From NCBI GenBank assembly GCA_963931865.1, contig OZ007515.1, forward strand, positions 9,716,685 to 9,780,684: 64,000 nucleotides of DNA, given 5' to 3'. Positions 46,347-57,827 of the stretch are shown piece by piece; the stretch's first letter is position 1; each line of letters begins with the position of its first letter. The position numbers were made by a program, and so were the translations under genes. Source of the stretch: Axinella damicornis (lineage: Eukaryota; Porifera; Demospongiae; Axinellida; Axinellidae). The notes under the pieces were generated by a model that worked only from the letters and a program-made list of their open reading frames with translations, was not told where the DNA came from and made no database searches.

Positions 46347-48194
46347 TACTTTGCTGCTTTTTACAATGCTTTTCACTTGCCAAAAAACATCAGCCAGTGG
46401 AACCTGTCTCTATTGGTCACCCATGCATGGGGTCTGTCCAGTATATTTTGGCCACTATAGAGCCGCATAGACATGCAGGTGGCAGGTCATTTTGTGCAGG
46501 ATTAGTGAAACTGGTGAGTCTATTTAGGCGTCCATTGACAGCTATGTATGTTCTCTTTCGTCTGGGTAGCTGTGAGTTCCATAGGCACTTGCTATTCTTT
46601 GATGACTTCCACCATTTGGTAGATGTTGGGATGTGGTCGACTGATAATTGATGCTGTGCCATCCCTCCAAGTGATTGTTGAATCTATAATTACGGTCGTG
46701 GTACGCTGACTCCACCATGGACAGTCAATGTTTGCGGATCAGTCTTGCACTACTTTGCGTCAGTAACTGGGAGTCATTCACACGTTGTTTTAGTTAACTA
46801 AAACTAAAACTATAATGCATTTTAGTATGGCATATTTCACTTTAGCTAAAATGAGGACTGTCTCAGCGTGTTAATTAAAACTACAACTAAAAACTAATAT
46901 TTAAATCATCCCAAAAAGGTGGTTACTAAAACTAAAGAGCCTTTACAGGCTAACCCTTTTGTGATTTAAACCAAAAACTAAACTAAACAATGAGACTTCT
47001 ATCCAAAAACTAAAAGATAATCAGACTCACGCACGACGTAGAGTAAGCAACCGTTACTTATCGGACACTTTATATTCAGGGCAAACACTACATCAAGATT
47101 TTCACCAACCAGGGTACACCAACACAACGCTTCCTTGGAAGTGGGTCCTCCAACGTAGGGCATAGGTGCTCTTAAATTTGATCGCGGACTGAACGAATAA
47201 ACGGACAACTCGGGCGCGATCGCGCCAGACTACTGCGTACGAGCGCTGCCAAACTACGGTCGTTTAGCTGACTTTTCAGGTCGAAGCAAGCACCGTTTGG
47301 TCGAAGTCCAGTAATCAGTGGTCTCTAACAATCGGTTGCTTACTCTAGTCTCGCGTGGCCAAACCTACCTGGAGGGTGGGTCTGGCCACGCGTCCGACTA
47401 CAGTTTGTGATGACCGAGCTACATATTAAATAGCTTATTTACTTGACTAACCCAAATGGACGCTGCGGTTGTGCTCACTGCATATGCTCCCTGTTGGCTC
47501 GCTATTCCAATTGCTGTAGTGCAGCCTAGCCAGACAATCAGCCTTGCTCCTCCCGGATACTATAATATATGCAAATTTGCCGCCTCCCTATTCGTATTCG
47601 TCCATAGTTTACACCACTACATTTCTTCGCCCACCCTTATATAAATTATACGTTCTTAGTATTGTACTAGCCGCTCGGACGTGTAGCTACCGTGAATTCC
47701 TGTGCGCCGAGTCGCTGACAGACATGCATTTGTCACATGCACAGCTACGCAACACTCACACCTATCCTTCACAGCTAGCTACCTTCTGCAGAAGGTAACT
47801 TGGACGGACGCTCACTGCTTCAGAAGAACTGGTAACCATACTTCGAAGTATATTATCTGTGTGGTTACCTAGCTACAGTAGCTACTAGCATAGATAACTA
47901 TGCTACTAGGCTGCTAAAGATGTTCACCAAGAAATATACCATGGATTCTCTACACTGACGGTACTCATTATGAGGCGTCCCCATGACACCTGTCGTCACA
48001 TGCAAAATTGAATTAGTAAGCTGCATGATTGGCAAGCTTGGACAGTCAGTAACCTACCTTGTTTTGTGCTCATGTTTTATGCACATGCGTGCGTTTGACA
48101 ACACAATGGCATACCTGCTATAGATATTAATCGGGGGGGGAGATTCTCCCCAAACACTCCAGCTTCCCCCCCAACTTGAATTTCTGACAATTAA

Positions 48195-48635
48195 TTCAGT
48201 AAAAGTAGTGTCAGGAACTGCAGCATGTAGCTATACCTGTGTTCTTTGTACCGTCTCATGTTACACTGCATAGCATTTCCATACTATGACCTCAAATTGT
48301 CTCAGAGTGCCTCAGAACCACTCTCAGAAGGCTAAATTTTCTGGGGGGCATGCCCCCAGACCCCCCTACAAATTGCGTCTTTGTAAGTTGCTGAAGGTCT
48401 GCCAGGAGGAAGTCTAGCATGACTGTCACATGCATACACACTGGACATTTCCATACTATGACCTCAATTTTGTCTCAGAGTGCCTCAGAACCACTCTGAG
48501 AAGGCTCAAAATTCCAAAATTTTCTGGGGGGCATGCCCCCAGACCCCCTACAAATTGCGGCCTATGGCCGCAGTCCCCCGTCCAACATCATTCTCAAGAT
48601 CTTCTCCCCCAAACTCAAAATCCTAGATAGAACCC
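48195..48635. repeat. Dispersed repeat, one full and one partial copy in tandem
   Basis: Same family as 3000-3235. The phrase with CATACTATGACCTCAA, TGCCTCAGAACC and GGGGGGCATGCCCCCAGAC appears twice (about 48270-48378 and about 48448-48635). Confidence 0.6.
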
Positions 48636-49159
48636 TGGTTGGTAGTATCTAGCAAAACTCTATTCTGCTCAAGACTCTGGCATTCCCATATAGCTCGGCC
48701 AGAGTCCAATGGAGATCCTAGTTTCAAAGATGTAGCTAGATGATCTGCCAGATTTTGGATTTGATTTCAAAGGATGAAGCTATGGTCAACAATGTCATTG
48801 AGCCACAGCTACTAGCTAGCTCAGGGGCATGCACAAATTATAGCTACATCTATATGTACCAAAAACACTCATCTTAGATTCTATAATATTATCTTTATAG
48901 CTATACAATGGACATGCTATATGGTTGTTACTGTGGGTTTTAAACACCCTATAGCCAAGTATCCAGTCTAGTTACACCCACTATTGACTGCATGTCACAT
49001 TTTTGGGAGGTAGCTAGCTACAATAGGATTCATATCAGGTACGTAGCTATATTGGTATGTAGCTACTGAGACCACATGCAGGCAAGCTAAGGACCTGAAG
49101 GCACGGAGCACTGTGAAACCTGCCAGTGAAGAAGAATGGTATAGTTGCAGTATTGTACT

Positions 49160-49262
49160 TCACTTGTATAACCCTGTATAACCCTCTATAACCATGTATA
49201 ACCCTCTACAACCACGTATAACCATGTATAACCCTTTATAACCCTCTATAACTATGTAACCT
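49160..49262. repeat. 11-bp minisatellite, TATAACCCTCT-like
   Basis: About nine imperfect copies of a unit such as TATAACCCTCT or TATAACCATG. Confidence 0.8.
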
Positions 49263-49812
49263 AATACAGCAATGTACACAACAGGCTGATATGGACATAA
49301 GTTACGTATGTGGAGCAATCCACGCCATAATAACCATCTTTACTTAAATAACCGGTTATAGCCTTTTCTTACAGTTTCTGTTCCCCCTATATTGAGCCAG
49401 GTCTATTGTACTTGTATATATAAAGATACTGAAAACTGCTATTGTTTATGTAGCAACACAACAAAGGGAGAGAAGCAGTTGCTATGGCAGCTGTATACTG
49501 TGACCCTTTATGAGTTCCTTAGTAAGCAAAGCGATAACTTAACATAATCAGTGTAGCTAGTTATGCTACTATTGAAATTATAATTAACAGACATGTCATT
49601 TTGCGCTATAGACTAGCTATATTGATACCAAGAAGTACATATTTCGACTACCACTAGATTATCAACAGGATTGAAAAATAAACGTGATGGTTGTTATCAT
49701 GATTTTAGTCACGCAGATGTGGATGATTTCGGTTAGTCCTTCATTTAAGAGTCACGAAATATGCTGAGTAAGCACTATGCACTATGTAGAAACGAGATGT
49801 AGTAATGTAGTA

Positions 49813-51131
49813 CTCGTAATGTAGGTAATACTGGTAATGTAGGTAATGCTGGTAATGTAGGTAATGTATATAGGTAATGTAGGTAATACTGGTAATGTAG
49901 GTAATGCTGGTAATGTAGGTAATGCTGGTAATGTAGGTAATACTGGTAATGTAGGTAATGCTGGTAATGTAGGTAATGCTGGTAATGTAGGTAATACTGG
50001 TAATGTAGGTAATACTGGTAATGTAGGTAATACTGGTAATGTAGGTAATGTAGGTAATACTGGTAATGTAGGTAATGCTGGTAATGTAGGTAATGCTGGT
50101 AATGTAGGTAATGCTGGTAATGTAGGTAATGTAGGTAATACTGGTAATGTAGGTAATACTGGTAATGTAGGTAATGCTGGTAATGTAGGTAATGCTGGTA
50201 ATGTAGGTAATGCTGGTAATGTAGGTAATACTGGTAATGTAGGTAATACTGGTAATGTAGGTAATACTGGTAATGTAGGTAATGTAGGTAATACTGGTAA
50301 TGTAGGTAATGCTGGTAATGTAGGTAATGCTGGTAATGTAGGTAATACTGGTAATGTAGGTAATGTAGGTAATGTAGGTAATACTGGTAATACTGGTAAT
50401 GTAGGTAATGCTGGCAATGTAGGTAATACTGGTAATGTAGGTAATGTAGGTAATGCTGGTAATGTAGGTAATGTAGGTAATGCTGGTAATGTAGGTAATG
50501 CTGGTAATGTAGGTAATACTGGTAATACTGGTAATGTAGGTAATGCTGGCAATGTAGGTAATACTGGTAATGTAGGTAATACTGGTAATGTAGGTAATGC
50601 TGGTAATGTAGGTAATGTAGGTAATGCTGGTAATGTAGGTAATGCTGGTAATGTAGGTAATGTAGGTAATGTTGGTAATATAGGTAATGCTGGTAATGTA
50701 GGTAATGCTGGTAATGTAGGTAATGCTGGTAATGTAGGTAATGTTGGTAATATAGGTAATGCTGGTAATGCTGGTAATGCTGGTAATGTTGGTAATGTTG
50801 GTAATGTAGGTAATGCTGGTAATGTAGGTAATACTGGTAATGTAGGTAATGCTGGTAATGTAGGTAATGTAGGTAATGCTGGTAATGTAGGTAATGCTGG
50901 TAATGTAGGTAATGCTGGTAATGTAGGTAATGTAGGTAATACTGGTAATGTAGGTAATACTGGTAATGTAGGTAATGTTGGTAATATAGGTAATGTTGGT
51001 AATGTAGGTAATGCTGGTAATGTAGGTAATACTGGTAATGTAGGTAATACTGGTAATGTAGGTAATGCTGGTAATGTAGGTAATGCTGGTAATGTAGGTA
51101 ATACAGGTAATGTTGGTAATGCTGGTAATGT
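49813..51131. repeat. Left minisatellite arm, GGTAATGTA / GGTAATRCT
   Basis: About 146 units of 9 bp, mostly alternating GGTAATGTA with GGTAATACT or GGTAATGCT. Long open frames on both strands ([12 protein letters not shown] and [12 protein letters not shown] types) are a by-product of the 9-bp period. Confidence 0.95.
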
Positions 51132-51290
51132 AATGGCTCCCTTGGTTCCTGTAGTTCCCGTGGTTCCGTTTTTTCCTGTGGTTCTCTGTGCTCCCTAGAT
51201 TCCCATGGTCCCTGTGGTTCCCTTGGTTCGTGTGGTTTCTGTGGTTTCATAGGCTCCTGTTGTTACCTAGGATCCTGTGGTTCCCATGGT
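51132..51290. repeat. Degenerate 9-bp repeat, GGTTCCYGT type
   Basis: Directly abuts the left arm and keeps a 9-bp period with a different word (GGTTCCTGT, GGTTCCCGT, GGTTTCTGT). It may be an older, decayed array or the place where the current array began. Confidence 0.6.
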
Positions 51291-51624
51291 TTACTTACAT
51301 GGTTCCAGTGCTACGCCGCATGTGCTTCTGGCATCTGCATTGCATGCTTATGATTCCTCTGGCTACCTGTTGTTATTGCTGTGTTGTCTGATTATTGTCA
51401 CTCTCAAATGTATTATTATTATTTTCACTCTCTGCAATAAGGAATATTAGTATACAGGATGTTTAATAAGATATTGTGTGATACTGAATGAAATCGAATG
51501 AATACTGCTATGACGTATGAGTAAAGACTAAATGTAGTTTCAAACACGCATCAAGGCATACTGTTACAGAGTGGAAATCAAAGCAAGTTGTATGATGTGG
51601 AGGTGCAGTAACAAAGTCATCAAT

Positions 51625-52635
51625 CTATGAAGTCAAACTGTCAAAGTGCAACGTTACGAACTGCAGTGTAGTTGATCTTACTAGAGATTTCACCTTGGCT
51701 TTTTTTCGGAACACGATGTCTTGTGGTAAAGTGAAAAGACAAATTGAAGTAGTGGAGTAATAAACAACATCGTTATACAATTTAGCAATCATGCTGTTGT
51801 CGCTTTCTTGCCGAAGTGAAGTGCATATCTCGTGGAGAACAATCGATTCAAAATTTGACCAAATGGCTTGTGACATACACTCACCTCGTTCTTGTGCAAA
51901 TTTCTTGCTACTAGGTATATCGATTTGTAGGGGATGTTTTCTTCTACTTCTCTGGTCACCTTGCAAAGGTGGTGGTCTAGGTCCATATGGATTATCACAG
52001 TTTGTGCATTTGCAAAGTGCTGTACAAGGCTGAGAGGCCTTAAAACATTTACACCTTGTAGTATAAATGGCAGATGGCATACAAGATTTAGCACTTGCAT
52101 TTGTCTTGTTAGCACCACACCTACAGCTGTTGTATTTGGAGTTTGAAGTTGGTGCACCCATCTTGTGGCAGGGAACAGCAGCATCATAGTGTCCTACTTC
52201 AGAGCGTGTATAAACAAGAAAAGCACTAGCCTCTGTGGTCACTATCTCAGGGGTTACATACATGATGGGGGTGTTAGGGTCCTTGTGGAAAATAACGATA
52301 GAGATCTGAAGAGCTGTTGCCAGTGCTAGTGGCATGGTGTTTCCAAGTTCACTGTCGAAGTAATGGTTGTTTGCAAATCTGTTGGCTTCTTTATCGTAAT
52401 TGAGATCAGTGTGTTGTATATACGGGCTGTAATTCACACGATGCTCCCCTAGCAGCTCTTTGACATACACTTGTCGCAGGGTTGCTGACAGTGTCTCCAC
52501 AGTTAATCCATCAGTACTGGTGACACCCGCCAGTGTTAGGCAGTGACCCCATGTTTGCAAGTCTGCTAAAATGTTAATGTTTACCGCAACAGCAGTGAAG
52601 AAGCAGTTTCCATCACCATGCCCCCCACCCCCACC
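51625..52635 (-). CDS. OTU-like cysteine protease with CXC-type zinc cluster (transposon-borne, 5' end unresolved)
   Basis: The minus-strand frame is open from 52635 to the stop at 51625. It begins with the OTU catalytic block GDGNCFFTAVA (Asp and nucleophile Cys, codons 52617-52588). It has FANNHYFDSELGNTMPLALA and ends the fold with VGHYDAA (catalytic His). Then follows a Cys cluster: CRCGANKTNASAKSCM, TRCKCFKASQPCTALCKCTN, like CXC/tesmin zinc domains. OTU enzymes cleave ubiquitin-type linkages. There is no ATG before the catalytic motif and an in-frame stop lies at 52638-52636 inside the 30-bp minisatellite, so the N-terminus is lost, displaced or spliced on. The region before the stop is hydrophilic and unrecognised. 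Confidence 0.7.
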   Translation of the reverse strand, partial: GGGGGHGDGNCFFTAVAVNINILADLQTWGHCLTLAGVTSTDGLTVETLSATLRQVYVKELLGEHRVNYSPYIQHTDLNYDKEANRFANNHYFDSELGNTMPLALATALQISIVIFHKDPNTPIMYVTPEIVTTEASAFLVYTRSEVGHYDAAVPCHKMGAPTSNSKYNSCRCGANKTNASAKSCMPSAIYTTRCKCFKASQPCTALCKCTNCDNPYGPRPPPLQGDQRSRRKHPLQIDIPSSKKFAQERGECMSQAIWSNFESIVLHEICTSLRQESDNSMIAKLYNDVVYYSTTSICLFTLPQDIVFRKKAKVKSLVRSTTLQFVTLHFDSLTS

Positions 52636-53330
52636 TCACCACTACTGACCACCGTGCCCCCTGCCTCACCACCAGTGACCACCGTGCCCCCCGCCTCACC
52701 ACAAGTGACCACCGTGCCCCCCGCCTCACCACCAGTGACGACCTTGCCTCCTGCCTCACCACAAGTGACCACCGTGCCCCCCGCCTCACCACCAGTGACG
52801 ACCTTGCCTCCTGCCTCACCACCAGCGACCACCATCCCCCCCACCTCACCACCAGTGACCACCATCCCCCCCGCCTCACCACCAGTGACCACCATCCCCC
52901 CCGCCTCACCACCAGTGACCACCATCCCCCCCGCCTCACCACCAGCGACCACCATCCCCCCCGCCTCACCACCAGCGACCACCATCCCCCCCGCCTCACC
53001 ACCAGTGACCACCATCCCCCCCACCTCACCACCAGTGACCACCATCCCCCCCGCCTCACCACCAGTGACCACCATCCCCCCCGCCTCACCACCAGTGACC
53101 ACCATCCCCCCCGCCTCACCACCAGCGACCACCATCCCCCCTGCCTCACCTGAGGCGTTGGCAAACACTCCCAAAACTAACAAGAGGAAGAGGAAATGTA
53201 AGCCACCAATTGCCAGCAGCACCATCAGCAAGAGGACCAGGCAAGCCACTGGTCGCCTGCCTGAGTGGTCGAAAGATCTCTTTTCTAAAACTATATATTG
53301 CGACAGGATTAACTGCTCAGCCGGGACTTA
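52618..53330 (+). CDS. Pro/Thr-rich repeat protein frame with basic C-terminal part (uncertain)
   Basis: From ATG at 52618 the plus strand encodes about 17 copies of a decapeptide (PPASPPVTTI) from a 30-bp minisatellite (about 52640-53150). A non-repetitive segment follows: NTPKTNKRKRKCKPP, SKRTRQATGRLPEWSKDLF. The latter is charged, with a likely nuclear-localisation KRKRK, while its antisense frame is an implausible hydrophobic run. The frame stays open into the right minisatellite arm, so its true end is unknown. It lies divergent to the OTU frame. Confidence 0.4.
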
Positions 53331-53496
53331 TTGTGTTACACTTATATTGCCAACTATTTACTGCAGCACCATTCCATCATATAATTATTTAGTGCATATA
53401 TTTAGTGCAGCACCATTCCATTATTTCTTAATGTACATGAGATTTCTTAACTACATTGGACCCCAGACAGCCTGCAGACACCAAAGGCACCTGCAT

Positions 53497-54655
53497 TACC
53501 AACATTACCAGTATTACCTACATTACCAGTATTACCTACATTACCTACATTACCTACATTACCAGCATTACCTACATTACCAGCATTACCTGCATTACCA
53601 GCATTACCTACATTACCAGTATTACCTACATTACCAGCATTACCTACATTACCAGCATTACCTACATTACCAGCATTACCTACATTACCAGCATTACCTA
53701 CATTACCGACATTACCTACATTACCGACATTACCAGCATTACCTACATTACCAGTATTACCTACATTACCAGCATTACCTACATTACCAGTATTACCTAC
53801 ATTACCAGTATTACCTGCATTACCTACATTACCAGTATTACCTACATTACCAGCATTACCTACATTACCAGCATTACCTACATTACCAGCATTACCTACA
53901 TTACCAGCATTACCTACATTACCAGTATTACCTACATTACCTACATTACCAGTATTACCTACATTACCAGTATTACCTACATTACCAGTATTACCTACAT
54001 TACCAGCATTACCTACATTACCAGCATTACCTACATTACCAGTATTACCTACATTACCTACATTACCAGTATTACCTACATTACCAGTATTACCTACATT
54101 ACCAGCATTACCTACATTACCAGCATTACCTACATTACCAGCATTACCTACATTACCAGTATTACCTACATTACCAGTATTACCTACATTACCTACATTA
54201 CCAGCATTACCTACATTACCAGCATTACCTACATTACCAGCATTACCTACATTACCAGTATTACCTACATTACCTACATTACCAGTATTACCTACATTAC
54301 CAGTATTACCTACATTACCAGCATTACCTACATTACCAGCATTACCTACATTACCAGTATTACCTACATTACCAGTATTACCTACATTACCAGTATTACC
54401 TACATTACCAGTATTACCTACATTACCAGCATTACCTACATTACCAGCATTACCTACATTACCAGCATTACCTACATTACCAGCATTACCTACATTACCA
54501 GCATTACCTACATTACCAGCATTACCTACATTACCAGCATTACCTACATTACCAGCATTACCTATATTACCAGCATTACCTACATTACCAGTATTACCTA
54601 TATTACCAGTATTACCTACATTACCAGTATAACCTACATTACCAGTACTACATTA
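53497..54655. repeat. Right minisatellite arm, inverted copy
   Basis: About 128 units of TACATTACC / AGTATTACC / AGCATTACC, the reverse complement of the left arm. The order of unit variants matches the left arm over a long stretch when read inward from each end. Confidence 0.95.
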
Positions 54656-54735
54656 CTACATCTGGTTTCTACATAGTGCATAGTGCTTACTCAGCATATT
54701 TCGTGACTCTTAAATGAAGGACTAACCATGATTTC

Positions 54736-55328
54736 ACAGCCTCAAGTTTTCCTGTAGCTAAAACATGTAGCTAGCTAGCTAGCTAGCATACTCTATGTAG
54801 CTATACGGCTACACATGTCATGACTGCATACACAGATAATAGACCGTTCTATTATCTATGCTGTATACGATACGACAATAACTTGTAATTAAGCCTTTAT
54901 GGAAACTTACCATTCTTCAAGTGTAGGCCTACGTTTTCACAACCAACAAGACTATTGCATACTAAAGAACACACTCTATCTCTCAATCTCAATGCATGCC
55001 GCGACTCTTACGACACTAGCTAGCTCATGCATCTCCATTCATCTATATACCCCTAATACAGTGGTGAGCTGGTGCTTGTGAGCCCCGCCCACTCATTTGT
55101 AGCAGGGGGTGGGTCTAGTTTCCAAGTCAACCTTGCATGACCGTCAACAAATTAAACAATCGATCAAGTTGGTCGAGGGAGCGTTGTGAAATAGAGGAAT
55201 GGAGAGAAGGGACGAGAGGTGAGGCGGTATATGGCGTCAAGCAGGTCCTTGCTTACTGGCTTACGGCTAAGACTTGGTTGAGCACTGCTTGTCACTGGTG
55301 TGCATTAATCGGAATTATTCCTCTGCAG
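54736..55328. other. Flank between foldback element and next gene
   Basis: Mostly AT-rich with GCTAGCTAGCTA runs. A frame at 55137 (MTVNKLNNRSSWSRERCEIE) ends at a GTGAGG donor in phase 1. That does not fit the phase 2 entry of the next exon, so it was not joined. Confidence 0.4.
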
Positions 55329-57827
55329 GGAGCTGCGTGACACCCTCGAAAGGCGGAGGACTGTGCTGAGAGAGTCCTTGAAGGTATAGACAGGCATTTA
55401 TCTATCTGCCCTTCACCTAGTCTTGCAAGCTAGACCCAATGAGGTATCATACATGAGGAGCGATCCATGCTGTGACTGGTTCGGTGGTCTGGACTACCGT
55501 TCACCCGTGCACCCTCCACCTAGTTGCTTCGTGAAAAACTTATCACTTGCTGGTAGATGAAATGTCTGGAAACCTTAATCATTCACCCATTGCAAGGGGT
55601 GGTCACTTTGTCAAATATTGTACTGATGACTGTGAGAGTGGATCACAGCTGTGACCCTCCAAACAACTGCCTGTGACCACACTAGACTGACTGCCTGTTA
55701 CTTATTGATGTGGTAAAGCCGTACCAATTTCCAGTATACCGGGTCACTGTGCTATACACAGCCATGAGTACCCCTCATGTTTGGCATCTAGCTATCCGTT
55801 CTGGTCCCTTCAACCAACTATCCATGCGCCACGCAACTTGCATTCCTACATTACTCTGTCGGGGTGACTTCATTTATATTCCAGCGCCAAACGTCCCAGC
55901 AGTCCGGAGTTGGGGAGGCTACAGATGCTGGAGGAGAGGCCACCACAAGCTTTGTGAGTGGAATTCTGCAGCTGTATTCTTCAGAATAGCATCAGTTCAT
56001 TCTTCTCTCCCTCCCTCCCTCCCTCCCTCCCTCCCTCCCTCCCTCCCTCCCTCCCTCCCTCCCTTCCTTCCTCTTTCCAGACCACCTCAAACGCTGAGAC
56101 TCTGTTTGCAAGCATGAAGGAACGAAGGATGAAGAGAAAGGGGAAGGTGACTTGTTAATTCAATATCAGTAGCCAATCTTTTGTGTATTGTCAGGGCAGT
56201 TTGCAAGGTTGGATTAAGTTGGAGTGTTTGAACAGTTAGATACAGCTGTACATCAACATAGAGCAAATTGCTTGATCAGGTAAAGATGGGCAGGGGTGTG
56301 TTTTAAAGTGTGTCCGGTTGTCTTTTCCCCTCCCAGCTCCCTCCTTTAGAAAGTAGGGATTCAGAGACCCTCAGACCAACACTGGACCCCATTGAGCCGT
56401 TGGGTTCTTCTCTCCTTCCCTCCTCCACCCATGCTCCCCCCACCACCACCTCTCAAGGGGGCCTTGGGTCAATGGGTCTGAGTGACACTGTGAGGGAACG
56501 ACTCAGAAGCAAACTCCAAAAGGCACAAGTGAGCTCACAGTTTCTCCCGACTCAACATGGACAGAGGACAAAAGCCCTGGGCAATCACCTCTGCTGTTTC
56601 TGAGAGCTAGGCTTCTACCACATGACATGGAGCTCACTTTTTCTCTCTTCTCATTCCACAGAGTGAGCGAGGCCTGCCCCCATCTCCAGAGGTGAGCAGC
56701 TACAATGTACTACTCCTCTGATTTCTGTTTCTATGATGTCAAACACTGTGGCCTCTGTTCCAAAGTCTTGGCAATGTTGTATACAGCAGTTTGCAAATGA
56801 TTTAAGCATTAGAGAACAGACCAATCTGTAGTGTCCAGCTCGATCCTGGCGGGAATTAGAATACGTATGTTAATGTCATAACTTATAACGCTAACTTGGC
56901 TATATCACGTATGTGTATCCCGGCAAGAGCGCATGATGACATCATCGTTATTGCCGCAATAACAATTATGTCATCATGCACTCTTGTGTATATCTTGCTG
57001 CTTGTAAGAGGTAGCGTATTCCCACCACCCCTCCCTTCATGATTCCCTTCCTCCCCCACCTTCCCCCCCTCCTCACTCACCTTCCCTCCTCTCCTCAGCC
57101 TCCTCCCCCTGAACACAGGCTACGAAGTCTGAGGGAGCAACCTCGTGTGACCAGATTTGATGAGCCACCACTGGAGGGAAGGGAAAGAGGGGAGGGAGAG
57201 ATGTCCCCCCCCTCCTCCCCTCTCCCTCTTGCATGGCACTTCCTCACGGTGGAGGATGCTGGCAGCAAGGAGGAGTGAGGCGGTGCTGAAGGTTAGAGTA
57301 TGATGGTGTGAGGGTGGAGGAGTTCCATGTGGGATCACACCCTTATTTCTCTTCCACACAAACACTCACCCTCCCCTTCCCAAATTCACCCTCACTCTCT
57401 CCACACATCTCCACTCTTCTCCCCTCCACCTTCCCTCCCCTGCACCCACCCACCTCCTTCCCTCCCCCTCCACCCCTCCACCCCTCCACCTCCTTCCCTC
57501 CCCTTCCCTCCCCTTCCCTCCCCTCCTTCCCTCCCCCTCCACCTCCTTCCCCCCTCCTTCCCTCCCCTCCTTCCCTCCCCATCCTTCCCTCCCCCTCCTT
57601 CCCTCCCCTCCTTCCCTCCCCCTCCTTCCCTCCCCCTCCTTCCCTCCCCCTCCTTCCCTCCCCCGCCTTCCCTCCCCCTCCTTCCCCTCCCCCTCCTTCC
57701 CTCCCCCCGCCTTCCCTCCCCCTCCTTCCGTCTCCCCCCTCTGCATACACAGACTGCCGATCAAGAAGCATACGATTTTTTCACTGCTGCTGTAGAAGAC
57801 CAGACATGGGCCAATGGGGAAGACACC
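55329..57827 (+). CDS. Unrecognised multi-exon gene, both ends incomplete
   Basis: Exons with good splice sites: 55329-55383 (ELRDTLERRRTVLRESLK), 55885-55953 (RQTSQQSGVGEATDAGGEAT), 56081-56146 (NAETLFASMKERRMKRKGK), 56337-56528 (LPPLESRDSETLRPTLDPIE ... LSDTVRERLRSKLQKAQ), 56662-56691 (SERGLPPSPE), 57099 to about 57248 or 57275 (HRLRSLREQPRVTRFDEPPL) and 57753-57827, running into the gap (TADQEAYDFFTAAVEDQTWA). Internal exons are all phase 0. The protein is charged, low-complexity and partly helical, with no signal peptide or membrane span, so it is probably intracellular. The family was not recognised. The donor of the sixth exon is uncertain: the natural frame stops at 57276. Confidence 0.6.
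56009..56064. repeat. (CCCT)n microsatellite in an intron
   Basis: About 14 CTCC units before the acceptor at 56080, where they double as an extended polypyrimidine tract. Confidence 0.9.
56924..56986. repeat. 63-bp palindrome, CAAGAG ends
   Basis: CAAGAGCGCATGATGACA pairs with TGTCATCATGCACTCTTG (one mismatch) around a short centre. Member of the CAAGAG family; located in an intron. Confidence 0.85.
57380..57740. repeat. C/T-rich tract, CTTCCCTCCCC units
   Basis: About 360 bp of almost pure pyrimidine on the plus strand with an irregular 10-13 bp unit, in the intron before the 57753 exon. Long open frames here (SLPLLPSPSFPP and the antisense GGGKEGEGRR) are spurious. Confidence 0.9.

Larger units (their letters stand above)
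46145..49722. other. Intergenic repeat-rich region
   Basis: No gene is supported. Contents: a GT-to-G tract (46282-46346); an inverted, diverged copy of the ACTAAAACT MITE (about 46785-47020); a segment shared in complement with 28735-28815 (about 47035-47125); a small TAGTCTCGCGTGGCC inverted-repeat element (47346-47400); a dispersed repeat (48195-48635); and an 11-bp minisatellite (49160-49262). Confidence 0.5.
49731..54727. mobile_element. Foldback-type DNA transposon with minisatellite arms and 8-bp target duplication
   Basis: The ends start GGTTAGTCCTTCATTTAAGA on both strands. The unique terminal inverted repeat is about 80 bp and differs at only a couple of bases between ends. ATGATTTC flanks the element exactly (49723-49730 and 54728-54735). 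Inward of the unique part each arm is over 1 kb of 9-bp minisatellite (49813-51131 and, inverted, 53497-54655). The 2.4-kb centre holds an OTU/CXC frame (minus) and a Pro/Thr-rich repeat with a basic segment (plus). No recognisable transposase is seen. Foldback elements with tandem-repeat arms are known in insects; the superfamily here is not determined. The intact ends and duplication suggest recent insertion. Confidence 0.9.

Noticed and set aside
49775..51250. Long open frames of LHYQHY/LPTLPA/GNVGNA repeats in the minisatellite arms
   Set aside because: A 9-bp repeat without stops is open in several frames on both strands by construction; no start context or unique domain supports a protein.
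52581..53249. Minus-strand MACLVLLLMVLLAIGG... frame through the 30-bp minisatellite
   Set aside because: Its hydrophobic start is the antisense of a charged, basic plus-strand segment, and its frame does not join the OTU frame.
44908..54655. CRISPR-like arrays
   Set aside because: The tandem arrays have no unique spacers and the genes are eukaryotic; they are microsatellites and minisatellites.
57343..57771. Gly/Glu/Lys-rich and Pro/Ser-rich open frames over the C/T-rich tract
   Set aside because: They are translations of a polypyrimidine intron on both strands; the acceptor at 57752 explains the tract better.
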